Shown one piece after another: positions 50,200-58,985 of a stretch of 64,000 nucleotides of DNA (positions are counted from its first letter, which is position 1; each line of letters opens with the position of its first letter). Source of the DNA: Pseudarthrobacter raffinosi (GTDB lineage: Bacteria > Actinomycetota > Actinomycetes > Actinomycetales > Micrococcaceae); NCBI RefSeq assembly GCF_023913735.1, contig NZ_JAMXBH010000018.1, positions 34,407-98,406 of the forward strand, given 5' to 3'. The position numbers and the translations under genes are program-made. The notes below the pieces were generated by a model that ran no database searches, was not told the origin of the DNA, and was given only the letters and a program-made list of their open reading frames with translations.

Positions 50200-51222
50200 C
50201 TAGCTTCCGGACTTGTCGAAGTACGCCTTCGAACCTGGGCAGGCGTCCACGAACTCAACCTTCCCCGCGGTGGCCTTATCCATCTCGCCGGCTGCGGGGT
50301 GGACCTTGATCAAGGCCTCTTTGTTGTCAAAGAGTGCGGTGGTGATGTCCTGCTGGAGCTGCTTGTCCATTTTCTTGCTGGCGACCAGGATGTTCGGCGA
50401 AGCGATCGCCGGGACCGCCTCGGTCTGTCCTTCGTAGGTGTTGGCCGGGATGTCCTGCTCCACGTAGTAGGCGCCGTATTTCTCCGCAAGGGGTTTGGCG
50501 TACTCCCCGATTGAAAGCAGCTTCATGTCGCCGTCCCCGGCCAGGTCGATCAGCGCGCCGGTGGGCAGCCCTCCGGACCAGAATCCGGCGTCGATCGTTC
50601 CGTCGCGCAGCGCAGCGACGGTCTCCGCCGCGCCGAGCTGGCGGCGCTGGATGCCCGACTTCGGGTCAATTCCGGCGGCCTCAAGGATGCGCAGCGCCGC
50701 TACCTCGGTGGCGGAGCTGGGCGCGCCGACCGAGATGACTTTGCCCGCCATGTCCTTGACGTTCTGGATTCCCTTGTCGTTTACGGTGACGGCCTGCATA
50801 AAGTTGTTGTAGATGTTGCCAAGGGAGCAGACCTCCTGGGGCTTTCCCGCGAATTTGCCCTCGCCCTTGACGGCATCGGACACCACGTCGCCCACTGAGA
50901 AGGCGAGCTGTGCGGACCCGTTCTCGAGCAGCAACATGTTGTCCACGGAAGCGTTGGTTTCCTGCACCGTGGCGTCATAGCCCTTGATGTTGTCCCGGAT
51001 CACAGTTGCAAAGCCGCCGCCCAACGGATAGTAGACCCCGCCGGTGCCGCCCGTCGCGATGGACAACATGCCTCCCTGGCCGGCTGTGCCCCCGCCGCCG
51101 CCAACGCCGCCGCTGCTGGGGGCGGGGCTGCCGCACGCGGAAAGGAAAACTGCCGGTACAAGGACAGCTGCTGCGCACAGGCGGCGCATGCGCCTCCGGG
51201 CAGTGATGTTCATAGCAATCAT
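50200..51222 (-). CDS. TAXI-family TRAP transporter solute-binding lipoprotein
   Basis: A 340-residue lipoprotein: LVPAVFLSAC is the lipobox, then a Gly/Ser-rich linker. The TAXI signature LSIATGGTGGVYYPLGGGFA is followed by LAFSVGDVVSDAVKGEGKF and VISVGAPSSATEVAALRILE. It captures an acidic solute outside the membrane for the fused permease. The ATG at 51213 is an alternative start three codons in. Confidence 0.93.
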   Translation of the reverse strand: MIAMNITARRRMRRLCAAAVLVPAVFLSACGSPAPSSGGVGGGGGTAGQGGMLSIATGGTGGVYYPLGGGFATVIRDNIKGYDATVQETNASVDNMLLLENGSAQLAFSVGDVVSDAVKGEGKFAGKPQEVCSLGNIYNNFMQAVTVNDKGIQNVKDMAGKVISVGAPSSATEVAALRILEAAGIDPKSGIQRRQLGAAETVAALRDGTIDAGFWSGGLPTGALIDLAGDGDMKLLSIGEYAKPLAEKYGAYYVEQDIPANTYEGQTEAVPAIASPNILVASKKMDKQLQQDITTALFDNKEALIKVHPAAGEMDKATAGKVEFVDACPGSKAYFDKSGS

Positions 51223-51283
51223 GGTTGTATCTCCCTGTTTTTGATCATGCTGTTGGCTGGGTGGGCGTCAATTGGCTTGGCGG

Positions 51284-51925
51284 TCAAGTGGCCTGGTGCA
51301 GGGGTTCTCCGGCGGCGGCTGGTGGAACGGGAACATCTCCGGCGGCGAGGATGCCTGCCAGCAGGCGGTAATAGCCCACCAGCACCGAAAGCTCCGTAAT
51401 GCCACCGTGTCCGAAGTGTTCAAGGGCGGCAGCATGCACGTCCTCGTCAACGGCGGTGCCTCGCAACAGGGAACGCGTCAAACTCAGCGCCGCGCTTTCG
51501 TCCGCAGACAAGGTGTCCGGGACATCGCCGTCGTGCAGCTGCTTCAGCTCGGTGCCGTTGATGCCAACGGTCGTGGCGACCAGGCTGTGCGCGTACCACT
51601 CGTAGGCGGACTCCAGCTCGGCGGCGACGGCGCAGATCACCAGCTCCCGGGTGCGGGCCGGCAGCGACCCGTCAAAGCGCAGGACGGCGCCCAGGGCCTG
51701 TACCGCGTTTCCGATCGCGGGCGAGTACAGCAGCGCGTTGAAGGGGCCGCTGAGGCGTCCGTTTTCGTCGACAATGGAAAACGGCCCGTTTCCCCTCGGT
51801 GGGCCGGCGATGACCCCGTACAGATCGCGCTGCTGGTTCGAGAGTTCATGCGGCATGAGGAGCGGGAAGCGGCCGCCCAGCCCGGAAGCGTTGGATCCGG
51901 CTCCAAGGTGGTTCGATTCACACAA
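51284..51925 (-). CDS. carboxymuconolactone decarboxylase (CMD) / AhpD-like family protein
   Basis: About 213 residues from a TTG at 51925 that overlaps the end of the upstream SDR gene and is preceded by CAGGA; an ATG at 51856 would give 190 residues but would cut off RFPLL, which the family usually has. The domain has GPFNALLYSPAIGNAVQALG, RTRELVICAVAAELESAYEW and a His in YAHSL, but no Cys-x-x-Cys pair of peroxidase-type AhpD proteins. Enzymatic role in this operon is not known. Confidence 0.78.
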   Translation of the reverse strand: MCESNHLGAGSNASGLGGRFPLLMPHELSNQQRDLYGVIAGPPRGNGPFSIVDENGRLSGPFNALLYSPAIGNAVQALGAVLRFDGSLPARTRELVICAVAAELESAYEWYAHSLVATTVGINGTELKQLHDGDVPDTLSADESAALSLTRSLLRGTAVDEDVHAAALEHFGHGGITELSVLVGYYRLLAGILAAGDVPVPPAAAGEPLHQAT

Positions 51926-52691
51926 GGGTCCTGCCCCCGTCCACGTACAGGACATGACCGGTGACAAACGCCGCCTGCCGGGAAGACAGGTAGAGCACAG
52001 GACCGGTGAGGTCATCCACCGTCCCGAGCCGGCCGGCGGGGACCATTGAGGTGTAGTGTTCGCGAACCCCGGGGCGATCCAGATGCATCCTGGTAAGTTC
52101 AGTGTCCACGTAGCCGGGGGCGATGGCGTTCACCGTTACTCCGTGGGCGGCCCACTCGCGGGCCATGACCCGGACCAGCTGGTTGATGCCGCCCTTGCTG
52201 GCCGCGTAGGGGCCGTGGTCGGGGTGCGCCAGGAGGCTGGAGACCGACGAGCAGTAGATCTGGCGCCCGAAGCCGGCCTCGACCATGACGCGGCCGGCTG
52301 CGCGGCCGAGTCGGAAGGCGCTGGTGAGGTTGAGCTCGAGGATGCGGTTCCAGTCCTCATCCGCGGTTTCGAGAATCGGCACCCGGTGGTTGACGCCAAT
52401 GGAGTGCACCAGGATGTCCAGTCCGCCGAGCCGTTCCTGGGCCGACGCAACGGCATCCTCACAGCCCTCCGTGGACGTGAGGTCAACCCGTTTGGTGGCC
52501 ACGCCCGGACCAAGGGCAGCCAGCCGGGACTCGTCGCGGTCAACCGCGAGTACGCTCGCCCCGGCTGCCACGAACTCCCCAATGCAGGCACTCCCGATTC
52601 CGCCGGCGCCGGCCACCAGGACGCGGGCGCCGTTCAACCCGAGCCAGTCGTTCACGGAGGCCACATCCGTGTGGAGGGTCGCGTCACTCAT
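51918..52691 (-). CDS. short-chain dehydrogenase/reductase
   Basis: A 257-residue classical SDR, first gene of the ten-gene operon. Glycine motif VAGAGGIGSACIGEFV, HSIGVN at the NNAG place, Ser in YCSSVSSLLAHPDHG, and YAASKGG as YxxxK. The C-terminus FVTGHVLYVDGGRTLV is standard. Probably oxidises the hydroxy acid that enters by the TRAP system. A GntR-type operator is 40 bp before the start. Confidence 0.9.
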   Translation of the reverse strand: MSDATLHTDVASVNDWLGLNGARVLVAGAGGIGSACIGEFVAAGASVLAVDRDESRLAALGPGVATKRVDLTSTEGCEDAVASAQERLGGLDILVHSIGVNHRVPILETADEDWNRILELNLTSAFRLGRAAGRVMVEAGFGRQIYCSSVSSLLAHPDHGPYAASKGGINQLVRVMAREWAAHGVTVNAIAPGYVDTELTRMHLDRPGVREHYTSMVPAGRLGTVDDLTGPVLYLSSRQAAFVTGHVLYVDGGRTLV

Positions 52692-52731
52692 GGGTAGAAA
52701 TCCGCACCATTGCGGTTAATTGAAAGACCAT

Positions 52732-52748
52732 TTGGATAATGTATCCAA
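52732..52748. promoter_or_regulatory. operator-like inverted repeat TTGGATA-n3-TATCCAA
   Basis: Perfect 7-bp arms, just upstream of the ten-gene operon and just downstream of the gntR gene at 52789. Fits FadR-type operators. Confidence 0.6.
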
Positions 52749-52788
52749 TATCACCCCGAACTGTAACCGGCGTCACACAATCGTTACG

Positions 52789-53469
52789 TTATGGGCGGCT
52801 CGGGGCTTCCAAGAACGTGCGGAGGGCGTCCACGGCATGCTCGCGGTGTTCGTCCATCAGGGCGACGAGCAGCCCGACGTCCCCGTCCGCATAGGCCTGG
52901 ACGATGCCGGCGTGTTCGCGTTCCACTGTGGCCCGATTGTGTTCCGCCCCGTAGTAGACGAACCGGTAGGCCTCGGTCGCATCCCACAGGACCTGAACGA
53001 TCCGCTCCAGGCGCGGCATCTGGGCCGCTGCCAGCAGTTCGAAGTGAAACCGCCGGTTCGCCTCGGTCATCTTCAGCAGATCACCGGCCGCGCTGGCCGC
53101 TTCAACGTCACGGGCGGACGCCCTCATCGCTGCGAGTACACCGTCACTCCGGTTTCTGACAGCAGCCTGCGCGGCCTCCGCTTCCAACAACTGCCTGAGC
53201 CGGTAGACCTCCAGGAGGTCCGTGAGCGACAGGCTGGCGACTTTGTGCCCGCGGTGCGGCTCGTAGACCACCTGGCCCTCGCTTTCGAGGACCTTGAATG
53301 CTTCGCGGACGGGAACCCTGCTGACGCCGAACCGCTCGGCGAGCGTGTTTTGACGGAGCGGCTCACCGGGCAGGAAGTCCCCCGCGATGATTGCGCGCCG
53401 CAGCTCGGCAAGGACGAAAGCTTGAGCGGTGGGAGGGCGCCTAAACTCTTTCGCGGCGTCCTCGCTCAT
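52789..53469 (-). CDS. GntR-family (FCD) regulator of the TRAP/dicarboxylate operon
   Basis: A 226-residue regulator. ELRRAIIAGDFLPGEPLRQN and LAERFGVSRVPVREAFKVLE form the winged helix; the FCD domain has ANRRFHFELLAAAQMPRL and HAGIVQAYADGD with metal-site His residues. The ATG at 53469 fits the start of homology. It is immediately upstream of the operon in the same direction. Confidence 0.9.
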   Translation of the reverse strand: MSEDAAKEFRRPPTAQAFVLAELRRAIIAGDFLPGEPLRQNTLAERFGVSRVPVREAFKVLESEGQVVYEPHRGHKVASLSLTDLLEVYRLRQLLEAEAAQAAVRNRSDGVLAAMRASARDVEAASAAGDLLKMTEANRRFHFELLAAAQMPRLERIVQVLWDATEAYRFVYYGAEHNRATVEREHAGIVQAYADGDVGLLVALMDEHREHAVDALRTFLEAPSRP

Positions 53470-53494
53470 CCCGTCACCGCAAACGCATCTGCTT

Positions 53495-56413
53495 TCACAC
53501 CTGAATCCTAGCTGGCGGGCTTCCGCCGCCGTCCTCGTTCCCGCCGGTCGCACCCCCGCTGTGGTCCGAAGCCTGTCGCCGCCCGGCGCGCAGGGCGTCG
53601 GCGATGACTTGGACCAGGTGCCGGCTCTCCAGCCCGGCCAGGTCGCGGACCTGGGTGCGGCAGGAGAAGCCGTCGGCCATGATGCCGTGATCGGGAAGGG
53701 CCTCCGCCTTGGCGAGAATCCCCCTGCGGGCGATGTTCTCGGACACGTCGTAGTGCCCTTTTTCCATGCCGAAGTTGCCAGCCAGTCCGCAGCAGCCGGC
53801 TGACGTTTCGACGTCACATCCCATGGCTGTCAGCAGGGCTTCATCGGCCGCGTAACCCATGACGGAATAGTGGTGGCAGTGCGGCTGAACGAGGAGCTTT
53901 TCCACGGCGAGCGGTGGAGTCCACCCGATCCCGGCCAGGAGTTCAGCGACAGTTCTCACGGCAGCTGACACTTCCGCGGCGCGGGGATCGTCGGCCAGGA
54001 GTTCCACCAGGTCCGAGCGCAGCGTCGCGGTGCAGCTGGGCTCGAGACCAACCACCGTCCGGCCGTCCCGGACGTGCGGCAGAAGGAGGTCTACCGTTGC
54101 GCGGAGCTTCGCTTTCGCGGCCGTCAGCTGGCCTGTGGAGATGAGAGTCAGTCCGCAGCATGCACCGGGGCCGGCAAGCTCGACATCGCAGCCTGCGGCC
54201 ACGAGAACTTCGACGGCGTCGCGCGCCACCTCGGGCGCCAGTGCGTCGGAGAACGAATCGACCCAAAGCAGGACTTTGTGTCCCCCTTTCCGGCCATGGC
54301 TGCGGTTCCGGCCTTCTTGCGTTCGTCTGAACGGAGCACGGGGCAGCGGCGGAAGGGACCGGCGGAGGTCGGCCCCCATGAGCGCCATGATGGTCTTGCG
54401 CAGCACCGGAAGGCGTCCGGCGAGGTTGACCAGGGGTGCCGCCGGGGCGGAGAGGCGCAGCCACTGGGGAAGGCGCCCCAGCGTGTAGTGGCTCAGCGGG
54501 CGTATTCGTCCCTTGTAGGACTGGTGCAGGGTTTCGGACTTGAACATGGCCATGTCGATGCCGGTGGGGCAGTCGCTGGCGCAGGCTTTGCAGCTGAGGC
54601 AGAGGTCGAGCGCGTCATGCACTTCCGGTGAGGACCAGCCTAGAGTCACCACACCGCCGTTCAGCATCTCTTGGAGTACCCGGGCCCGGCCGCGGGTGGA
54701 GTCTTTCTCCTCGCGGGTTGCGGTGTAGGACGGACACATGAAACCGCCCTGTGGGCCCAGGTCCGCGCGGCATTTTCCGACCCCTACGCAGCGGTGCACG
54801 GCTTTGGTGATGTCGCCGTCGTCGTGGGCGAAGGCGAATCCGTCACTGGCGCGCAGGGACAGTGCCTGGGGTCGGCGCAGGTCAGCGTCGAGGGGCGACG
54901 GCCGGACTACGACGCCGGGGTTGAACATGTCCTCCGGGTCAAAAAGAGCCTTGAAATCGCTCATGGCCCGAAGCGCTGCGGGGCTGTACATGGTGGGGAG
55001 CAGTTCGGAACGCGCCCTGCCGTCGCCGTGCTCACCCGAGAGCGATCCCCCGTGCGCGACTGCCAGGGCCGCGGCGCGCTCGAGGAAGCGGCGCATGAGC
55101 ACCCCGTCGCTGTCCAGCGGGAAGTCGAGGCGGACGTGCACGCACCCGTCACCGAAGTGACCGTAAGCCAGGCCGGAAAGCCCTTCCTCATCCATCAGTT
55201 GTTCCAGGCCGCGCAGGTAGCTGCCCAGCCTCTCCGGAGGCACGGCAGAGTCTTCCCATCCCGGCCACGCCTGCTGACCTGAAGCGGTGCGGCCGGCCAG
55301 TCCGGCCCCGTCCGCCCGGATCTGCCAGAGGCGGGTGGCTTGAGGGCCGGCCGGCAGCACGATGGCAGCATCAGCACTGGAGGCGGAGACCAGATGTTCG
55401 GCTGACGCGATGGCTTCTTCAGCCGTGGCGCCGCCAATCTCGGCCATCAGCCAGCCGCCTCCTGCGGGAAGCGCCGGGACACTGGCCGGGCCGTGAGCCC
55501 GCCGCACGACGTCGACGAGCTTCGCGTCCAGCCCTTCCAGTGCCAGTGGGCGAAAAGGGAGCAGCGCCGGAACATCGTCGGCCGCGGTGGCCATATCCGC
55601 GTAGCCAAGCACAGCCAAGGCAGGGGCCACCGCCTGCGGAACCAGCCTGAGTTCTGCCTCGAGGATCACCCCGCAGCTTCCTTCTGTGCCGGTCAGGGCA
55701 GCCGCGAGGTTTTGGCCCTTCTCGGGGAGCAGGTGCTCCAGGGAGTAACCCGAGATCTGTCGACCGAATCGCCCGAATTCGGTCCTCAAGACGGCCATGT
55801 TTTCCGCCACGAAGGCTGCCAGCCCCGGCACGGCCTCCAAGGCGTGCGGGCCGGAGCCTGCGGTGACAATGTCACCCGAACCTGTCAGCCAGGTCATTGA
55901 CACAACGTTGTCCGCGGTGCGCCCGTAGGAGAGTCCGTGCGGTCCACAGGCGTTGTTTCCGATCATGCCCCCGAGAGTGCAGCGCATAGCTGTCGAAGGG
56001 TCCGGACCGAACCGCAGCCCAAACGGGGCGGCCGCATTCTGAAGGTCACTGAGCACCACCCCGGGTTCCACAACCGCGGTGGCCGCTTCGGGATCGATAG
56101 CAAGGATGCGGTTCATGTAACGCGAAACGTCCAGGACCATGCCCGGGCCGATCGCGTTCCCGGCGCAGGAGGTGCCACCGCCGCGCACGGTCACTGGCAT
56201 GCGGTGCTTCCGTGCGATTGCCACTGCCTCCTCGACGTCCCGGCGGGTCCTGGGAAGCACCACGATTTCGGGAACCACCCGGTAGTTGGAGGCATCGGTG
56301 GCGTATTGCGCCCGTGCCAGCGAGGAGTCATCCGCGGTCCCTTCGAGAACCGCGCGGAGCTCGGCGACAATCGCGTGCGTGGGTTGTTGCGGGATCGGTA
56401 TATTCAGGGTCAC
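53495..56413 (-). CDS. FAD- and Fe-S-containing D-2-hydroxyacid dehydrogenase (YdiJ-like)
   Basis: A fused oxidoreductase of about 972 residues. N-terminal FAD-binding domain (VTVRGGGTSCAGNAIGPGMV; LGGMIGNNACGPHGLSYGRT; LTGTEGSCGVILEAELRL), C-terminal flavin-oxidase cap (YGHFGDGCVHVRLDFPLDSD; GSLSGEHGDGRARSELLP), then a ferredoxin-like part (CVGVGKC, CLSCKACASDCPTGIDM) and CCG-domain cysteines (GACCGLTL; SAGCCGLAGNFGMEKGHYDV). Such fusions oxidise D-lactate or D-2-hydroxyglutarate. The GTG at 56413 has AGGAG upstream; an ATG at 56431 is possible. With lhgO nearby, the region may handle both enantiomers of 2-hydroxyglutarate. Confidence 0.9.
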   Translation of the reverse strand: MTLNIPIPQQPTHAIVAELRAVLEGTADDSSLARAQYATDASNYRVVPEIVVLPRTRRDVEEAVAIARKHRMPVTVRGGGTSCAGNAIGPGMVLDVSRYMNRILAIDPEAATAVVEPGVVLSDLQNAAAPFGLRFGPDPSTAMRCTLGGMIGNNACGPHGLSYGRTADNVVSMTWLTGSGDIVTAGSGPHALEAVPGLAAFVAENMAVLRTEFGRFGRQISGYSLEHLLPEKGQNLAAALTGTEGSCGVILEAELRLVPQAVAPALAVLGYADMATAADDVPALLPFRPLALEGLDAKLVDVVRRAHGPASVPALPAGGGWLMAEIGGATAEEAIASAEHLVSASSADAAIVLPAGPQATRLWQIRADGAGLAGRTASGQQAWPGWEDSAVPPERLGSYLRGLEQLMDEEGLSGLAYGHFGDGCVHVRLDFPLDSDGVLMRRFLERAAALAVAHGGSLSGEHGDGRARSELLPTMYSPAALRAMSDFKALFDPEDMFNPGVVVRPSPLDADLRRPQALSLRASDGFAFAHDDGDITKAVHRCVGVGKCRADLGPQGGFMCPSYTATREEKDSTRGRARVLQEMLNGGVVTLGWSSPEVHDALDLCLSCKACASDCPTGIDMAMFKSETLHQSYKGRIRPLSHYTLGRLPQWLRLSAPAAPLVNLAGRLPVLRKTIMALMGADLRRSLPPLPRAPFRRTQEGRNRSHGRKGGHKVLLWVDSFSDALAPEVARDAVEVLVAAGCDVELAGPGACCGLTLISTGQLTAAKAKLRATVDLLLPHVRDGRTVVGLEPSCTATLRSDLVELLADDPRAAEVSAAVRTVAELLAGIGWTPPLAVEKLLVQPHCHHYSVMGYAADEALLTAMGCDVETSAGCCGLAGNFGMEKGHYDVSENIARRGILAKAEALPDHGIMADGFSCRTQVRDLAGLESRHLVQVIADALRAGRRQASDHSGGATGGNEDGGGSPPARIQV

Positions 56414-56644
56414 GGCGGAAATGCTCCTCATTGGGCCGGTATGGTGCTGTTCCTTCGTGCGGCCTCCGTCAGCACTGTAACCGTGTTGGCGCGCGCTGTG
56501 TCGGACACCGGAGTGAAAATCTACTCCGTGGCGGCGGGCTTGGGTGACCACCTCTGCACCGGCTTCGCTCGGCATAGCCCCTCATATGCAAGCTGCGGTC
56601 GGCTGACGTCCGCAGAAGCAGAAAATCCGTCCGGGAGGACGGGC

Positions 56645-57058
56645 TTACGACGTCCCCTTGGTCATACGGTCAATCTGCGCCTCAATGCCACCAGCGTCGC
56701 GCACAACTTCCGTATAGATCCGGCCGGCGCGGAACCTGCCGTCCAAGACTTGGAAGATGTTGACCCCCACGAACTCCATGACCGTCCCGTCCCGGCGGGT
56801 TCCCTGCAGGCCCCACTCCATCCACACCTCGTCGCCGTCCGACACCGTCCGGACAATCTTCGCCGTGAGGTCAGGCAGGTCCCTGAGCAGTTTCTCGAGA
56901 TTTCGCCGCACAGCGTCTTGGCCTTGGACGGATTCCCCGCGTCGCGCGGGAGCTTGGTCAATGTAGGCCCTATCGAAGCAATCCACCGCGGCTTCCAAGT
57001 CATGTAACGACAAGGCCCTAACCCACCGTTGCGCCACTGCCTCCGGATCGATGCCCAT
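56645..57058 (-). CDS. SnoaL-like / nuclear transport factor 2-fold protein
   Basis: A 137-residue cone-shaped alpha+beta-fold protein: AQRWVRALSLHDLEAAVDCF, GQDAVRRNLEKLLRDLPDL, DEVWMEWGLQGTRRDGTVME, GVNIFQVLDGRFRAGRIY. Start at the ATG 57058. Family members are small hydrolases, isomerases or binding proteins; no specific function can be given. Confidence 0.82.
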   Translation of the reverse strand: MGIDPEAVAQRWVRALSLHDLEAAVDCFDRAYIDQAPARRGESVQGQDAVRRNLEKLLRDLPDLTAKIVRTVSDGDEVWMEWGLQGTRRDGTVMEFVGVNIFQVLDGRFRAGRIYTEVVRDAGGIEAQIDRMTKGTS

Positions 57059-57227
57059 GCACTCAATGCTGGAGCTCCGGCGCCGGTTTGGCAACCGCCC
57101 GAACGTGCGGGGGACATCGAAGAAGATCGAACTGCCAAGGACAGCGTCCAAGATGCAGAACGTCTGTCCTGGGTCGTCCCTGAACGGAAATCAGATCCAT
57201 CGGTCTAAAGGTACCTGCATGCTAGTC

Positions 57228-57258
57228 GGACGACGGCGGGAGGCGCCCGCCGTCGTCC
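57228..57258. repeat. dispersed palindromic element, copy 10
   Basis: GGACGACGGCGGGAG pairs with CCCGCCGTCGTCC across a short loop. It lies 24 bp from the stop of the CBS gene; the flank TTTGTCAGGCGTCG also follows copy 8. Confidence 0.9.
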
Positions 57259-57282
57259 CCTTTCTGTTTGTCAGGCGTCGAT

Positions 57283-57699
57283 TCAGTAGAAAGAGATGAG
57301 CTCGACAAGCTCCCCGACCCTGTCCTCGGGGTAGTTCCGGGCAATGTCTGCCTGGCTGAGAATGCCAACCAGGTCGTGGCCGTCGATGACCGGCAACCTA
57401 CGCACCTGGTGCTCCCCCATGGTCCTGATCGCTTCCTCGATGGAAGCGTCCGCACCGATGGTCACCGGCTTGCCCTGGCCAAAATCCCCGGCCTTTGCCG
57501 TTCGCGGGTCACCACCTTCCGCGAAGCATTTGATGACAATGTCGCGGTCCGTGATCATGCCCTTAAGCCGGTTGTCCTCCCCGCAAATCGGCAGGGCGCC
57601 GACGTTCAGCTCCTTCATCTTCCGAGCGGCCGCTTCCAGCGATTCGTTTTCACCGATGCATTCAACGCCGCCGGTCATAATTTCACGTGCTGTGGTCAT
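57283..57699 (-). CDS. CBS-domain pair protein
   Basis: A 138-residue protein made of two CBS motifs: residues about 5-65 (AREIMTGGVECIGENESLEA; VGALPICGEDNRLKGMITDR) and 75-135 (PVTIGADASIEEAIRTMGEH; RRLPVIDGHDLVGILSQADI). Stand-alone CBS pairs sense adenosine nucleotides and are common stress proteins in actinobacteria. GGAGAA precedes the ATG. A copy of the LacI-linked 20-bp motif lies about 100 bp upstream. Confidence 0.9.
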   Translation of the reverse strand: MTTAREIMTGGVECIGENESLEAAARKMKELNVGALPICGEDNRLKGMITDRDIVIKCFAEGGDPRTAKAGDFGQGKPVTIGADASIEEAIRTMGEHQVRRLPVIDGHDLVGILSQADIARNYPEDRVGELVELISFY

Positions 57700-57800
57700 G
57701 GCATTCTCCTCATACGATCCGAATTGGACTTCTAGAGCTGCTGGCCCGTAGGCCCGTTGTCCTCGACTTCGCCGCGCCAGGATGGAAGATCGCGGTGCCC

Positions 57801-57820
57801 AGTGGAACCGGTACACTTTT
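57801..57820. promoter_or_regulatory. 20-bp motif AGTGGAACCGGTACACTTTT, copy A
   Basis: Identical, on the opposite strand, to 58986-59005; the two flank the LacI gene. Imperfect inverted repeat around ACCGGT, as in LacI-family operators. Confidence 0.65.
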
Positions 57821-57874
57821 GTACCACGGGCCGGGCGCGGCTGTAAACCTTTTGAGTCGGATCTAAGTCTGAAG

Positions 57875-58903
57875 TTACTTCGAGAACTGCAGCCGGGCAA
57901 CGCTGGACCGCTCGACCAGTTCGGCGGCGACCCGTATGACGGTGGGTTTTCCCGACGATTTTCCCTGGGTGTTGGCCAGGGCCAGTTGCACGGAGTGCCG
58001 GGCGAGCAGATCTATGGGTTGCCTGACAATTGTCAGGGCCGGGGTCATGAGTTCGGTCCAGGGAGAATCGTCGAAAACGATGACGGACAGCGTCCCGGGG
58101 ATGTCGATTCCGGCGTGGGAGAGGCGCCGCAGAACCTCGGTTACCTGTGCGGTGTTTGCTACCACCAGAGCCGTGGGCGGGTCCTCGATGCTGAGCAGCG
58201 CCGATGCCGCATCTCCTCCGGCCGGGCCGCGGAACGCGGCGTGCCGGATGAGGAGTTCGTCCTGTTCGAGGCCGGCTGCTTCCATGGCTTGCCGGTAGCC
58301 GGCAATTCGGTCCCGTCCGGTGGTGGAGGACGCCGGTCCGGAAATGATTCCGATGCGGCGGTGGCCATGCGCCGCCAGCAGCGCTGTAGCGGACCGGGCA
58401 GATTCAAAGTTGTCGATGCTCACAACGTCAACCTCAGGAAGCGACGGTATTGAACGGTCGACAAAAACCACATCAGTCCCCAGGTCCTGAAGCTGCTTCC
58501 AGATCGCCACGTTGTTGCCGGTCGGCGTCGCGATAATCCCACTGACCCTGCGCTCGATCAGGGTCCCCAGACGCTCTGACTCCAACTGGTCATCCTCCTG
58601 CGTGGTCATCAGCAGCACCTGGATTCCGCGCGAGTGCGCCTCCTGCACCACCTGGTCGGCAAGGCGGGCGAAAAAGGGGTTGGAGACATCCGCGAGCAGC
58701 AGCCCCAGGGTAGTAGGCGGACCGTACTTGAGCTCCCTGGCTGCCGTGCGGGGGTGATAGCCCAGGTTCTTCATCACGTCGTTAACTCTGCTGCGGGTAG
58801 CTGCGGCGACGGGACCTGACCCCGGGTTCAGCACCCGGGAGACGACTGCAACGGACACCCCGGCCGCCTGGGCAACATCGCGGATGGTCGGTTGTTTCTG
58901 CAC
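57875..58903 (-). CDS. LacI-family transcriptional regulator
   Basis: A 342-residue regulator: TIRDVAQAAGVSVAVVSRVL is the helix-turn-helix; the sensor domain follows (TTLGLLLADVSNPFFARLAD, RRVSGIIATPTGNN, GHRRIGIISGPASSTTGRDR, VIVFDDSPWTELMTPALTIV). It is divergent from the oxidoreductase-monooxygenase-gluconokinase operon. Exact copies of a 20-bp ACCGGT-centred motif on both sides of the gene suggest control of that operon and of its other flank. Confidence 0.92.
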   Translation of the reverse strand: MQKQPTIRDVAQAAGVSVAVVSRVLNPGSGPVAAATRSRVNDVMKNLGYHPRTAARELKYGPPTTLGLLLADVSNPFFARLADQVVQEAHSRGIQVLLMTTQEDDQLESERLGTLIERRVSGIIATPTGNNVAIWKQLQDLGTDVVFVDRSIPSLPEVDVVSIDNFESARSATALLAAHGHRRIGIISGPASSTTGRDRIAGYRQAMEAAGLEQDELLIRHAAFRGPAGGDAASALLSIEDPPTALVVANTAQVTEVLRRLSHAGIDIPGTLSVIVFDDSPWTELMTPALTIVRQPIDLLARHSVQLALANTQGKSSGKPTVIRVAAELVERSSVARLQFSK

Positions 58904-58985
58904 GCCTACTCCTTGCCTGGCACTTCCTGGACATCTGGGAACCTTTTTACCCTAGGGCTTGACCTTGGGCCTATCCCTGTGAAAT

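Noticed and set aside
973..57258. CRISPR array interpretation of the repeated palindromes
   Set aside because: Copies are kilobases apart, with no regular spacers and no cas genes in the window.
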